From NCBI RefSeq assembly GCF_001421785.1, contig NZ_LMLB01000001.1, forward strand, positions 540,382-604,381: a DNA stretch of 64,000 nucleotides, written 5' to 3'. Below are positions 1-10,818 of this stretch, in pieces (the first letter of the stretch is position 1; each line of letters starts with the position of its first letter). The notes under the pieces were generated by a model, which was not told the origin of the DNA, did no database searches, and saw nothing but the letters and a program-made list of their open reading frames with translations. Position numbers and translations under genes: made by a program. The stretch comes from Sphingomonas sp. Leaf33 (GTDB taxonomy: Bacteria; Pseudomonadota; Alphaproteobacteria; Sphingomonadales; Sphingomonadaceae).

Positions 1-1
1 C

Positions 2-301
2 GCGCTCCGGCCCTCGGTGCTCGATGCACGGTTGGCGCGGGCGCGTGACCGGGCGAGCGACATGGGTCGCCTGCTCGAAAGCGTGAACCCGGAGAAACCG
101 CTTGAGCGCGGCTATGCCTGGGTCGCGACCCGGCCGGGAGGGGAGGTCGTCGGCACCGCCGATGCCGCTCGCACGGCGGCTGCGATGACGCTCCATTTCC
201 GCGACGGCACGGTCGATGTGCGGCTTGAGCGCGCGGGTGCCAAATCCCATAATCCTGCCATGCCGCCCGCTGCCAAGCCGACGCAGCCCGAACTGTTCTG
301 A
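2..301 (+). CDS. xseA: Exodeoxyribonuclease VII large subunit, C-terminal end (partial)
   Basis: C-terminal ~99 residues of the large subunit of exonuclease VII, the cytoplasmic nuclease that degrades single-stranded DNA in repair and recombination together with the small subunit XseB. The visible part has the family's typical ending: a charged helix, then a 'NPEKPLERGYAWV' type motif (known XseA proteins have 'xPxxvLxRGYaxv'), then a short beta-rich tail ending in PELF. The 5' part lies outside the window, so the catalytic core is not seen. The gene reads directly towards the DUF2093 gene 18 bp downstream and probably shares its transcript. Identification rests on the tail motif only. Confidence 0.88.
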   Translation, partial: ALRPSVLDARLARARDRASDMGRLLESVNPEKPLERGYAWVATRPGGEVVGTADAARTAAAMTLHFRDGTVDVRLERAGAKSHNPAMPPAAKPTQPELF

Positions 302-319
302 GAGAAAGGCGATCCTGCC

Positions 320-520
320 ATGCTGATGTCCAAGGCCGACCGCGCCGCCAAGCTCCACTATATGGCCAACGGCTTTCGCGTACTGAGCACCGGCGATCAT
401 GTCGTGTGCGCGGCGTCGGGCGTGCGCATCCCGATCGAGGAACTGCGCTACTGGGACGTCGCCGGCCAGCAGCCGTTCGCCAGCGCCGAACTCGCCAGCG
501 AGGCACTCGCGCCGAAATGA
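320..520 (+). CDS. DUF2093 domain-containing protein
   Basis: Small cytoplasmic protein of 66 residues with no assigned function. The sequence has the DUF2093 features as I know them: an N-terminal 'AKLHYMANGFRVLSTGDHVVC' region and 'IPIEELRYWDV', where a conserved beta-rich fold is expected. It has no signal peptide and no membrane segment. An AGAGAAAGG-type ribosome site lies upstream. The stop codon overlaps the ATG of the M23 peptidase (ATGA at 517-520), so the two are likely translationally coupled. DUF2093 genes are commonly found next to xseA in alphaproteobacteria (established knowledge), which fits here. Family call is good; role is unknown. Confidence 0.82.
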   Translation: MLMSKADRAAKLHYMANGFRVLSTGDHVVCAASGVRIPIEELRYWDVAGQQPFASAELASEALAPK

Positions 521-1347
521 GGGGCCTGGCCGTCGTCGCCGCCCTGCTTGCTCCCGCTGCCGCGGTCGCGCAGGTGCCGGCGGCTGCTCCCTTCGCGCTC
601 GACGCTGCGCCCGTGCAAGGCGGACTGGCCCGCGGCGTCGCGCCGGCCGGCACGCGGACGCTGACCCTCGGCGCGCTGCCGGTGCCAGTCTCGCCGGACG
701 GCCGCTTCCTGATCGCCTTCGACCGCGATGCCGCGCCCACGGTCGACCTCGTCGCGACGCTTGCTGATGGCCGCGCCGTTCGCCAGACGCTGACCGTCGC
801 GCCGCGGGCCTGGCGGATCGAGCGCCTCGACACCCTCCCGCGCGGTACCGCGCCGACCGAGGACTTCACCCGCCGCCGTGCCCCCGAACTCGCACAGATC
901 GCCGCCGCCCGCGCCGTCGACCGCGCGTCCGATGGCTGGCGCCAGCGCTTCGTCTGGCCCGCCACGGGGCGTATCTCCGGCCTGTTCGGCAGCCAGCGCA
1001 TCTACAAGGGCGAGCCCGGCGCCTATCATGGCGGCGTCGATGTCGCCCGCCCGACCGGTACGCCCGTCGTCGCGCCCGCAGACGGCATCGTCGCGCTGGC
1101 GGCCGCCGCACCTTTCACGCTGGAGGGAAACCTGCTGATGATCGACCACGGCATGGGCCTGGTCAGCGCCTTCCTCCACCTCAGCCGCATCGACGTAGGC
1201 CCAGGCGACCGCGTCCGTCAGGGCCAGGTCGTCGGCGCCATCGGCGCGACGGGGCGCGCCACGGGACCGCACCTGCACTGGGGGATGACGTGGCGGGGTA
1301 GCCGGATCGACCCGCTGCTGGTGGCGGGGGCGATGCCGGGCAGTTGA
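517..1347 (+). CDS. M23 family metallopeptidase (LytM/peptidoglycan endopeptidase)
   Basis: Exported protein of 276 residues, probably a periplasmic peptidoglycan hydrolase or a LytM activator of amidases. A signal peptide (residues 1-19, ending AAAVAQ) is followed by an uncharacterised beta region and a C-terminal LytM domain from about residue 150. The zinc ligands are present: H171-x3-D175 and the H252-L-H254 motif, so the enzyme should be active rather than degenerate. The ATG at 517 was chosen over an upstream in-frame ATG at 406 because it gives a clean signal peptide and an ATGA overlap with the DUF2093 gene. Substrate and partner are not visible. Confidence 0.88.
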   Translation: MRGLAVVAALLAPAAAVAQVPAAAPFALDAAPVQGGLARGVAPAGTRTLTLGALPVPVSPDGRFLIAFDRDAAPTVDLVATLADGRAVRQTLTVAPRAWRIERLDTLPRGTAPTEDFTRRRAPELAQIAAARAVDRASDGWRQRFVWPATGRISGLFGSQRIYKGEPGAYHGGVDVARPTGTPVVAPADGIVALAAAAPFTLEGNLLMIDHGMGLVSAFLHLSRIDVGPGDRVRQGQVVGAIGATGRATGPHLHWGMTWRGSRIDPLLVAGAMPGS

Positions 1348-1598
1348 GACGGTATCGGCCGGACCCGGCAGATACCAAGCTGGCTATCGAAAATGATCTC
1401 TTGAGACTGTGGCTTTTGCAGCACAGCCCGCCGGAAACGCTCTGGCGGCACGACTGGCTGCTTTACAGTTTTTTGACGGTGATTAACCCAAGCACATGGA
1501 CACGTTCGCGCATGGCGCAAGCGAGTCTGGAAAAATGCGGTCAAGGGGCGGTGTGGCGACACGCCGATGAACGAGACCAATATGCGAGGGAAAAAATC

Positions 1599-4500
1599 GT
1601 GATCAGCAATGTGTTCAACAAGCGCAAGGCGCTGCGCGGCGGCGCGGCCGTGCAGGCGCTGGCGCTGCTCGGTGCGGGCCTCACCGGCACCGCGATCGTC
1701 AGCGCGCCGGCGGCGGCGCAGGACTACACGTCGGGTGCAATCGGCGGACAGGTGACTGACGAGGCCGGCGCTCCCGTCGGCGGCGCCACGGTCACGATCA
1801 CGTCGGTGAGCCAGGGTACGACCCGCACCGCGACCACGACTTCGTCGGGCTCGTTCCTCGTCAACGGCCTGCCGATCGGCAGCTACAACGTGGCCGTCGA
1901 GGCTGCGGGACGTCCCGGCTGGCGCACGGACGGTGTCAACATCCTGGCATCGCAGACCGCGCAGCTTAAGGCAGAACTGGCTGCATCGGGTTCGGCTGGC
2001 GGCGACATCGTCGTGACCGCATCGCGCGCCGTGACGTCGTTCTCCGGCACCACGACCGGTCTGAACGTCGACGTTGCCGACTTTATCCAGACCAAGCCGC
2101 TCGGCCGCGATCTGACCTCGATCATCCTGCTGGCGCCGGGCACCACGCCGGGCGATTCGACCTTCGGTAACGTCGCGTCGATCGGTGGTTCGTCGGTTGC
2201 TGAAAACGCCTACTACCTGAACGGTCTGAACCTCACCAACTTCGACACCTACATCGGCAGTGCCACCGTTCCGTTCTACTTCTACAAGAGCGTCGAAACG
2301 AAGATCGGTGGGTATCCGGCCGAATTCGGTCGCGCGACGGGCGGCATCGTCAACGCGGTCTCGAAGGCCGGTACGAACGAGTTCAAGGCGGAGGCCCATA
2401 TCGACTGGGCGCCGAACTTCCTCCGCTCGCGTGCGAAGAACACGCAGTCGTTCGACGGCACCGCTTACACGAACAACACCGCGCGCGAGTTCGACCGCGC
2501 GAGCAGCCTGCAGGGCATCCTCGAAGCCGGCGGTCCGATCATCAAGGATCGGCTGTTCGTCTACGGCCTCGTCCAGTTCACGAAGAACTCGACCACCACG
2601 GTGAACCCGCGTGGCGGCACGGCGACTCAGACGACCAACGACGATCCTTTCTGGGGCGTCAAGGTCGATGCGTATCCGATCGACAGCCAGCACCTCGAAT
2701 TCACGATCTTCGACACCCGCAACGTGAACGAGCGCGCGGACCAGACCTTCAGTGTGAACAACGGTCAGCCGGTCTACGGCGCAGCGACGGCTGTGACCGG
2801 ATTCCGCGGTGGCGGCCTGAACTATGTCGGCAAGTACACCGGCCGGTTCACCGACTTCCTGACGCTGTCGGCTGCCTACGGTCGTGTTCGCGACAACTTC
2901 GACCAGTTCCCGATCGCCGGTTCGGGTAACCTGCCGGCGTTCTCGAACGCGTCGGGCGTCACCGTCTTCGGCGTGCCGAACGGTGGTTTCTACAATGCGC
3001 AGCGGATCGCGAGCCTCGGCAGCCCGTACGACACGGAGCGCAAGATGCTCCGCGCCGATGCCGATATTCGCTTCGAACTGCTCGGCAACCATCACATACG
3101 TGGCGGTTTCGACCAGGAAAAGCTGACGCTGAATCACGTCACCGTGCGTAATGGTGGTGCGTTCGAGCTTTCGAACAACCTGATTTCGAACACCGCCTAT
3201 AATGCGATCCTCGGCAACGCCGGTATCCAGTACATCGTTCGCGCTCCGAACACCGTTGGACCGGTTGTGGAGTTGAACTACTTCAACACCGGCGGCGCGT
3301 TCAAGTCGACCAACCGCGCCTATTACGTGCAGGATGAATGGACGCCGACTGACCGTATCACTCTGTTGCTTGGCGCACGTCGCGACGATTTCCGGGTCAA
3401 CAAGCCCAGCGGCAATCCGATCGCGATCCTGAAGAAGAACTACGCGCCGCGTCTGGGTGCCGAGTACAAGCTGTGGGGTGACAAGTCGGGCAAGATCTTC
3501 GGATCGTACAACTGGTACTATCTGCCGATCGCCAGCAACACGTCGTTCCGCCAGGGTGCGCCGTCGTATTTCTTCCGTCAGCGTTTCCAGCTGAATGGCG
3601 TGACGAACAACGGTCTGCCGATCCTGGGTAACCTGGTTACCAATCAGGGTGCATACCAGACCGCCTGCCCGTTCGCGCTGATCCCGAACGGACCGACGAC
3701 GAACTGCAGCGTGACTGGCGACGGTTCGGACATCAACACGACCCAGGCGATTTCGGCGAACCTGAAGGCCACGCGCGAAAGCGAATGGACCCTCGGGTAT
3801 CAGCAGAAGTGGAACGACTGGACGTTCGGTCTGAGCTACACGCATCGTAATCTCGACCGGACTGCCGAAGACTCGGCGATCGACGCCGCGGTCAACGCGT
3901 TCTGCACGGCGAACAATATCCGTGCTCGCCCGACGAACGGTGGTGCGTCTGTTCCGTGCTCGCAGATCTTCACTGGCTTCCACCAGTATGTGATCAACAA
4001 TCCGGGCAAGGACATCACGGTCAACCTGCTGGCCAATGGCTATGACATCAACAACCGCACCGTCACGCTGACGGCGCAGCAGCTGGGTTATGGCAAGGCT
4101 ATTCGCAAGTACGACGCGGTGACGTTCGACTTCGACAAGCGGTTCAACGGTCTGTACTCGATCGGCGGCAGCTACACGTGGGCAAAGGCGCGCGGTAACT
4201 CCGAAGGCTATGTCCAGTCGGACTTCGGTCAGGTCGATGCCGGCATCACGCAGGACTTCGATCAGCCGGGCTTCGTGCCGGGTTCGTACGGCTATCTGCC
4301 GAACGATCGCCGTCATACCTTCAAGCTGTTCGGCACGATCGCACCGACCGAGGCATTCTCGATCGGTCTGAACACGCTCGTCCAGTCGCCGCGTCCGCTG
4401 AGCTGCTTCGGCTTCAACCCGACGGATGCGTTTGCCAACGTCTACGGTGCGGCATCGCACTATTGCGGCGGCAAGCTGAGCCCGCGTGGTACGGCGCAGA

Positions 4501-4760
4501 AGACCAATTGGTATCAGACGATCAACCTGCAGCTCCGCTACAACGCGAAGTTTGCTGATCGTACGTTCTCGCTCCGTGCCGACGTCTTCAACCTGCTGAA
4601 CTCGCAAAACATCACTGAGCGCAACGAGTTCGGCGATCTCGATGTCGTTACGGGTGCGAACGGTCTGCCGACGAGCTATATTCCGGATCCGAACTACGGT
4701 CTGCCGTCGGGCTATCAGGCTCGCCGTTTCGTCCGTCTGGGTCTGGACATCGCGCTCTAA
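1599..4760 (+). CDS. TonB-dependent receptor, Oar-like, with carboxypeptidase-regulatory domain
   Basis: Outer-membrane receptor of 1053 residues. The N terminus is a long signal peptide ending APAAAQ, then a carboxypeptidase regulatory-like (Ig-fold) domain at about residues 45-130 ('GAIGGQVTDEAGAPVGGATV'), a plug domain ('GDIVVTASRA', then 'PLGRDLTSIILLAPG' and 'GRATGGIVNAVSKAGTNEF') and a long beta barrel ending in an aromatic-poor 'RLGLDIAL'. The GTG at 1599 is chosen because a GAGGG ribosome site sits 8 nt upstream and the signal peptide starts there; the upstream open frame has no such features. Codon use is less GC-biased than in neighbours (many GGT, GTT, CGT), consistent with high expression. 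The ligand is unknown. A strong terminator follows. Confidence 0.9.
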   Translation: MISNVFNKRKALRGGAAVQALALLGAGLTGTAIVSAPAAAQDYTSGAIGGQVTDEAGAPVGGATVTITSVSQGTTRTATTTSSGSFLVNGLPIGSYNVAVEAAGRPGWRTDGVNILASQTAQLKAELAASGSAGGDIVVTASRAVTSFSGTTTGLNVDVADFIQTKPLGRDLTSIILLAPGTTPGDSTFGNVASIGGSSVAENAYYLNGLNLTNFDTYIGSATVPFYFYKSVETKIGGYPAEFGRATGGIVNAVSKAGTNEFKAEAHIDWAPNFLRSRAKNTQSFDGTAYTNNTAREFDRASSLQGILEAGGPIIKDRLFVYGLVQFTKNSTTTVNPRGGTATQTTNDDPFWGVKVDAYPIDSQHLEFTIFDTRNVNERADQTFSVNNGQPVYGAATAVTGFRGGGLNYVGKYTGRFTDFLTLSAAYGRVRDNFDQFPIAGSGNLPAFSNASGVTVFGVPNGGFYNAQRIASLGSPYDTERKMLRADADIRFELLGNHHIRGGFDQEKLTLNHVTVRNGGAFELSNNLISNTAYNAILGNAGIQYIVRAPNTVGPVVELNYFNTGGAFKSTNRAYYVQDEWTPTDRITLLLGARRDDFRVNKPSGNPIAILKKNYAPRLGAEYKLWGDKSGKIFGSYNWYYLPIASNTSFRQGAPSYFFRQRFQLNGVTNNGLPILGNLVTNQGAYQTACPFALIPNGPTTNCSVTGDGSDINTTQAISANLKATRESEWTLGYQQKWNDWTFGLSYTHRNLDRTAEDSAIDAAVNAFCTANNIRARPTNGGASVPCSQIFTGFHQYVINNPGKDITVNLLANGYDINNRTVTLTAQQLGYGKAIRKYDAVTFDFDKRFNGLYSIGGSYTWAKARGNSEGYVQSDFGQVDAGITQDFDQPGFVPGSYGYLPNDRRHTFKLFGTIAPTEAFSIGLNTLVQSPRPLSCFGFNPTDAFANVYGAASHYCGGKLSPRGTAQKTNWYQTINLQLRYNAKFADRTFSLRADVFNLLNSQNITERNEFGDLDVVTGANGLPTSYIPDPNYGLPSGYQARRFVRLGLDIAL

Positions 4761-4813
4761 GCGATGGCCATGTAGAGACGCTGTTGTCCTGCAGCAGCAT
4801 CGAACGGAGAATT

Positions 4814-4845
4814 GGGTCGGCGTTTCGTACGCCGGCCCATTTTTC
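4814..4845 (+). terminator. Rho-independent terminator after the TonB receptor
   Basis: A 10-bp stem (GGGTCGGCGT at 4814-4823 with ACGCCGGCCC at 4829-4838, one G-T pair) closes a 5-nt loop and is followed by ATTTTT. It lies 53 bp after the receptor stop codon and before the sulfotransferase start. The receptor transcript therefore probably ends here, with the sulfotransferase transcribed by read-through or from its own promoter. Confidence 0.8.
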
Positions 4846-4894
4846 GTGTCTGGCGACGTTGCACGTCGCCGCCTGGGTGCTTTAGGCGGATGAC

Positions 4895-6360
4895 ATGATG
4901 GCTTTCGACACCGCAGCACTCGTCCAGCAGATGACGCAGGCGCTTACCCACGGCGATCGTCGTGGGTTTCGATCCGCCATGGCGCAACTCGTGTCGACCA
5001 ACGCCGACCTGCGCCACAATTGGCGAAAGCTGGTCGAACCCCTGATCGGCTACGGCGAGTTCGATCTCGCCATCGCGGCGATCGATCGGCACGTCGTGTG
5101 GGCGCGTGCGACGCCGGCGGCGCTGCTCGATCAAGCAACAACATATGCGCGAACGGGGCGTCACGCCCGTGCGGCTGCCATCCTCGAACGGATCGGGCCC
5201 GAGTCGACAGATCGCGAATCCCAAACCTTTTTACGCGGCGCGCTGGCGCTCAACCTCGGCGACTTTGCCGGCGCGCGCGAATGGATGCTGGAGACGCTGC
5301 GCATCCGCCCGCTGTCCGGACAAGCGGCCTATGCCCTGGCGGCGTCCGCATCGATGGCGACGGACGCAGATGTTGCCGAGCATCTGCTGCGAGGTGAAGC
5401 TGCGCTGGATCAGGCACCGCGCGAGGAGCGCGCGATGTATCTCTATGCGCTTGGCAAGATACATGCGGACCGCGGAGATCCTGATCGGGCTTTCGACCGA
5501 TATGCCCGAGGAGCGGCTGAAGTCGCGACAATTCGCCGCTATGATGCGAGTGCCGATCGCATCAGCGCGGCCGAGGCGACGCAAGGCTGGAGCCGCGCGG
5601 TTCTCGCGGCGATTTCAGGACGTGTCTCCGTGCCCACGGATCGGCCGATCGTCGTAACCGGGATGCCGCGGTCCGGCTCGACGCTGGTCGAGCAGATTCT
5701 CGTCAGCCACAGCGACGTGAGCGAGGGCGACGAGCTCGGCTATTTCGCGATGCTGGTGAACGACTTGGGTAGTGCCACGGCTGAACGGGCGACGCGATTG
5801 GCGCAGACCTCGCGTCCCGACGAGTTCGTTCGGGATTATCTTCACCTGCTCGATAATCGCTTCGGGAAGACGGGGCGCGTCGTCGACAAGACGTTGGAAG
5901 CGACCCGGTACCTCGGCACGCTGGCCGCCCTCTTGCCGAACACGCCTATCCTGTACGTTCGACGACAGCCCTTGGCGCAGGCGTGGTCGTGTTTCAGCAC
6001 CTATTTCATGTCAGATCTGGCCTGGACGTTCGATCAGCGGGCGATTGCAGCACATTTCCGACTGGAGGATCACCTGCTCGATCGGTGGCAGGAAATTCTT
6101 GGGGAGCGGCTGCAGATCGTCGACTACGAGGCCCTTGTTTCCGACAAGGCCGTTCAGATTCCCCGGTTGCTGGCGCATGCTGGGTTGACCCCGGAGCCGC
6201 AAACGCAGACGCCGGAAATGACCCGGCGACTGGTTCGAACCGCCAGTGTTGCGCAGGTTCGCGCACCGATCACCACTGCGCGGGTCGATGCAGCGGAGGC
6301 GTATCGCACACACCTCCGCCCATTTATCGACGCCTACCGCGCGGCCGGCGGCACGATCGA

Positions 6361-6364
<4 letters not shown>
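4895..6364 (+). CDS. Tetratricopeptide-repeat sulfotransferase family protein
   Basis: Cytoplasmic-type protein of 489 residues. The N-terminal half (about residues 10-220) is helical with TPR-like spacing ('[44 protein letters not shown]'). The C-terminal half is a sulfotransferase domain: the 5'-PSB loop binding PAPS is '[16 protein letters not shown]' near residue 255, and a second block '[23 protein letters not shown]' corresponds to the 3'-phosphate site. It would transfer sulfate from PAPS to an unknown acceptor. The gene follows a TonB receptor, a pairing I have seen in sphingomonads and Caulobacter relatives. Its TAG stop overlaps the clpB stop on the other strand by 4 bp. Acceptor specificity cannot be read. 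Confidence 0.85.
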
Positions 6365-8940
<2,576 letters not shown>

Positions 8941-8967
8941 GGTATCCCCTGTTCGTTACGCCGGCGA

Positions 8968-8995
8968 AGATGGTGTTGCTTTTGGGCAACACAAG
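8968..8995 (-). promoter_or_regulatory. Candidate RpoH (heat-shock sigma) promoter for clpB
   Basis: On the minus strand CTTG (8995-8992) is separated by 18 nt from CCATCT (8973-8968), about 27 nt before the clpB start codon. Alphaproteobacterial sigma-32 promoters have CTTG and a C-rich -10 (CYTATnT) about 17-18 nt apart. The spacer holds a perfect 7-bp inverted repeat (GTGTTGC/GCAACAC at 8973-8979 and 8986-8992). The assignment uses consensus similarity and clpB's known RpoH control; no start site is shown. Confidence 0.45.
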
Positions 8996-8996
8996 G

Positions 8997-9016
8997 CCCC
9001 CTCCCCACGGAGGGGG
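8997..9016. repeat. GC-rich hairpin between clpB and the M28 peptidase gene
   Basis: Perfect 8-bp inverted repeat CCCCCTCC / GGAGGGGG with a 4-nt loop, 9 bp after the stop of the M28 peptidase gene (minus strand) and just before the clpB promoter. No T-run follows, so it is a weak terminator candidate or a relic of the 'cctccccttgcgggggagg' repeat type also seen at 18565-18671. Confidence 0.5.
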
Positions 9017-9025
9017 TAAGGACAA

Positions 9026-10657
9026 CTACTTCGCCACCGGACGCGGGGCCTTTGGCTGATCCTTGGCGAACTGGTCGCCGAACGGGCTGCCGACATACCA
9101 GCGTGGTGCCTGCGGCGCGTCGGCGAGGTCGCGGGCGATCTCGTAGTTCACCGCGGCAAACCTCGCGGACGAGTCCCAGTTGAACGGCAGCGAGGGCTGG
9201 TCGGCAGGGGTGTGGTAGGTCTTGGCCAGGAAGTCCTTGAACAGCTGCGCACCGTTGTTCTTGACGCCCGTCGCCAGCATGACCGACGGCACGCCCTGTT
9301 TCACGAAGCTGTAGTGGTCGGACCGGACGAAGACATTCTCTTCCGGCATGAAGTCGGGCGACAGTGTCAGCCCGACCTTCGCCGCCGCGCGGGCCGCCGC
9401 CTCGCCCACGGTCGAATGCTCAGCGCCGAACGCGACCACGTCGTCGAGCTTGTAGAGCAGCACCGGCATGTCGAGATTGACGTCGGCGACCACCCGCGCG
9501 CCTGTCGGGACGGCCGGATGCCGCGCGAGGTAATCGGAACCGAGCAGCCCGTCCTCCTCGCTCGTCAGCGCGACGAACATGACGCTGCGCTTCGGTGGCT
9601 TGCCGCTGTCGATAAAGGCGCGCGCGGCCTCCAGCATCGTCGCGACGCCGGCGGCATTGTCCATTGCGCCGTTCATGATCTTGTCGTCGCCCTTGGCGTC
9701 CGGCTTGATCCCGTCATGGTCCAGATGCGCGGTCAGCAGCACATATTCCCTGGTCAGCGTCGGGTCGCTGCCGGGCAGGACGCCGATGACATTGGGGCTC
9801 TGGAACGTCGTGACGATGTTCGAGGCAGCAAAGCTGATAGCGGGTTTCAGCGCGCGCCCGCGCACCCTGGCACCGGGTTTGGCGGCGGCGGCCAGCACGT
9901 CAGCCGGTGTCGTGCCGCTGCCCGCGAACAGTGCATCGAGCGCGGCGCCGGTCACGAAGCCGCTGGCGCGAATGCCCGGTGCGGGCAGGTTGGGCTGGCC
10001 GTCGGGCTCGATGACACGCTGGCGCGGCGTGCCGACCGACGCCTTCGCGCGCGCCCAGGGGTAGCGCTTCAGCATAGCCTCGGTCGGGATGGTCAGTACG
10101 CCGATCGCGCCCTTGGCCATCGCCACCTTGACCTTTTCGGCGCCCAGGCTCGCGGCAAGCTCGCTCGGCAGCCCCTCGGGCACGCCCCCCAGCATGACCG
10201 CGAACTTGCCCTTCAGGTCGAGTCCGCGATAGTCGTCATAGCCCTGGCCCGGCGCTTCCAAACCGTAGCCGACGAACACCGCGGCGCCGTCGACCTTCTG
10301 GTCGGGAAAGCGGCCATCGGGTGCCATCGCGACGTCGCCGCCATTGTCGAACCGCGTGCCGCCGATGGTGATTGCGGCCGGCTTCGCCGAATCGACCCGT
10401 GCGGTCTGGAAGCGCACGGTCTGGTACCAGCCCCCGAGCGTCCCCGGCTTCAACCCCAGCGCATCGAACCGCGACGCGACATAGCGCGCGGCGATGTCAT
10501 AGCCGCGCGTTCCCGCATCGCGGCCCTCCAGCGCATCGTCGGCCAGGAACTCGACGTGCGCGCGCATCGCCGCGGGCGAGATGGCGGGAGCGGCATCCTG
10601 CGCGGCGGCGGAACCGGCGATGGTCGATGCGAGCAGCAGGGCGGTCAGGTGGCGCAA
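9026..10657 (-). CDS. Secreted M28 family metallopeptidase
   Basis: Exported aminopeptidase-type hydrolase of 543 residues. A signal peptide (LTALLLASTIAGSAAAQ) is followed by an N-terminal lid, a PA (protease-associated) domain insert at about 130-260, and the M28 catalytic domain with zinc-binding motifs 'LLTAHLDHDG', 'GAMDNAAGVA', 'ALTSEEDGLLGS', a late aspartate in 'VNLDMPVL' and a final histidine in 'FLAKTYHTPAD'. The TTG at 10657 is chosen because GAGAGG lies 9 nt upstream and the next residues form a signal peptide; the longer open frame to 10771 adds a Cys/Arg-rich stretch that looks non-coding. It is divergent from the M16 peptidase gene, with 161 bp between the starts. Confidence 0.87.
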   Translation of the reverse strand: MRHLTALLLASTIAGSAAAQDAAPAISPAAMRAHVEFLADDALEGRDAGTRGYDIAARYVASRFDALGLKPGTLGGWYQTVRFQTARVDSAKPAAITIGGTRFDNGGDVAMAPDGRFPDQKVDGAAVFVGYGLEAPGQGYDDYRGLDLKGKFAVMLGGVPEGLPSELAASLGAEKVKVAMAKGAIGVLTIPTEAMLKRYPWARAKASVGTPRQRVIEPDGQPNLPAPGIRASGFVTGAALDALFAGSGTTPADVLAAAAKPGARVRGRALKPAISFAASNIVTTFQSPNVIGVLPGSDPTLTREYVLLTAHLDHDGIKPDAKGDDKIMNGAMDNAAGVATMLEAARAFIDSGKPPKRSVMFVALTSEEDGLLGSDYLARHPAVPTGARVVADVNLDMPVLLYKLDDVVAFGAEHSTVGEAAARAAAKVGLTLSPDFMPEENVFVRSDHYSFVKQGVPSVMLATGVKNNGAQLFKDFLAKTYHTPADQPSLPFNWDSSARFAAVNYEIARDLADAPQAPRWYVGSPFGDQFAKDQPKAPRPVAK

Positions 10658-10818
10658 CGGGTATATCCTCTCAAGACGATGCTTTGCGCAGCGATGATCG
10701 CGAAGAATCCGTCGGGCGCAAGCAGCGTCCCACGAACTGCACGTCTCGCGCTTGCCGTGACAGGGTCGCAAAAGGTAGATCGAGGTTATCTTTCCCTAAC
10801 TGTGGATGCCTCCCCTCC

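Noticed and set aside
1472-1501. TTGACG followed by ATGGAC 17 nt later as promoter of the TonB receptor
   Set aside because: The -35 box is acceptable but the -10 box is a poor match and lies in a GC-rich region; not listed as a feature.
1218-4919. A 1233-codon open frame on the minus strand across the TonB receptor
   Set aside because: It is antisense to a receptor with clear plug and barrel motifs, has R/V-rich low-information sequence with no recognisable domain, and arises from GC-rich codon structure.
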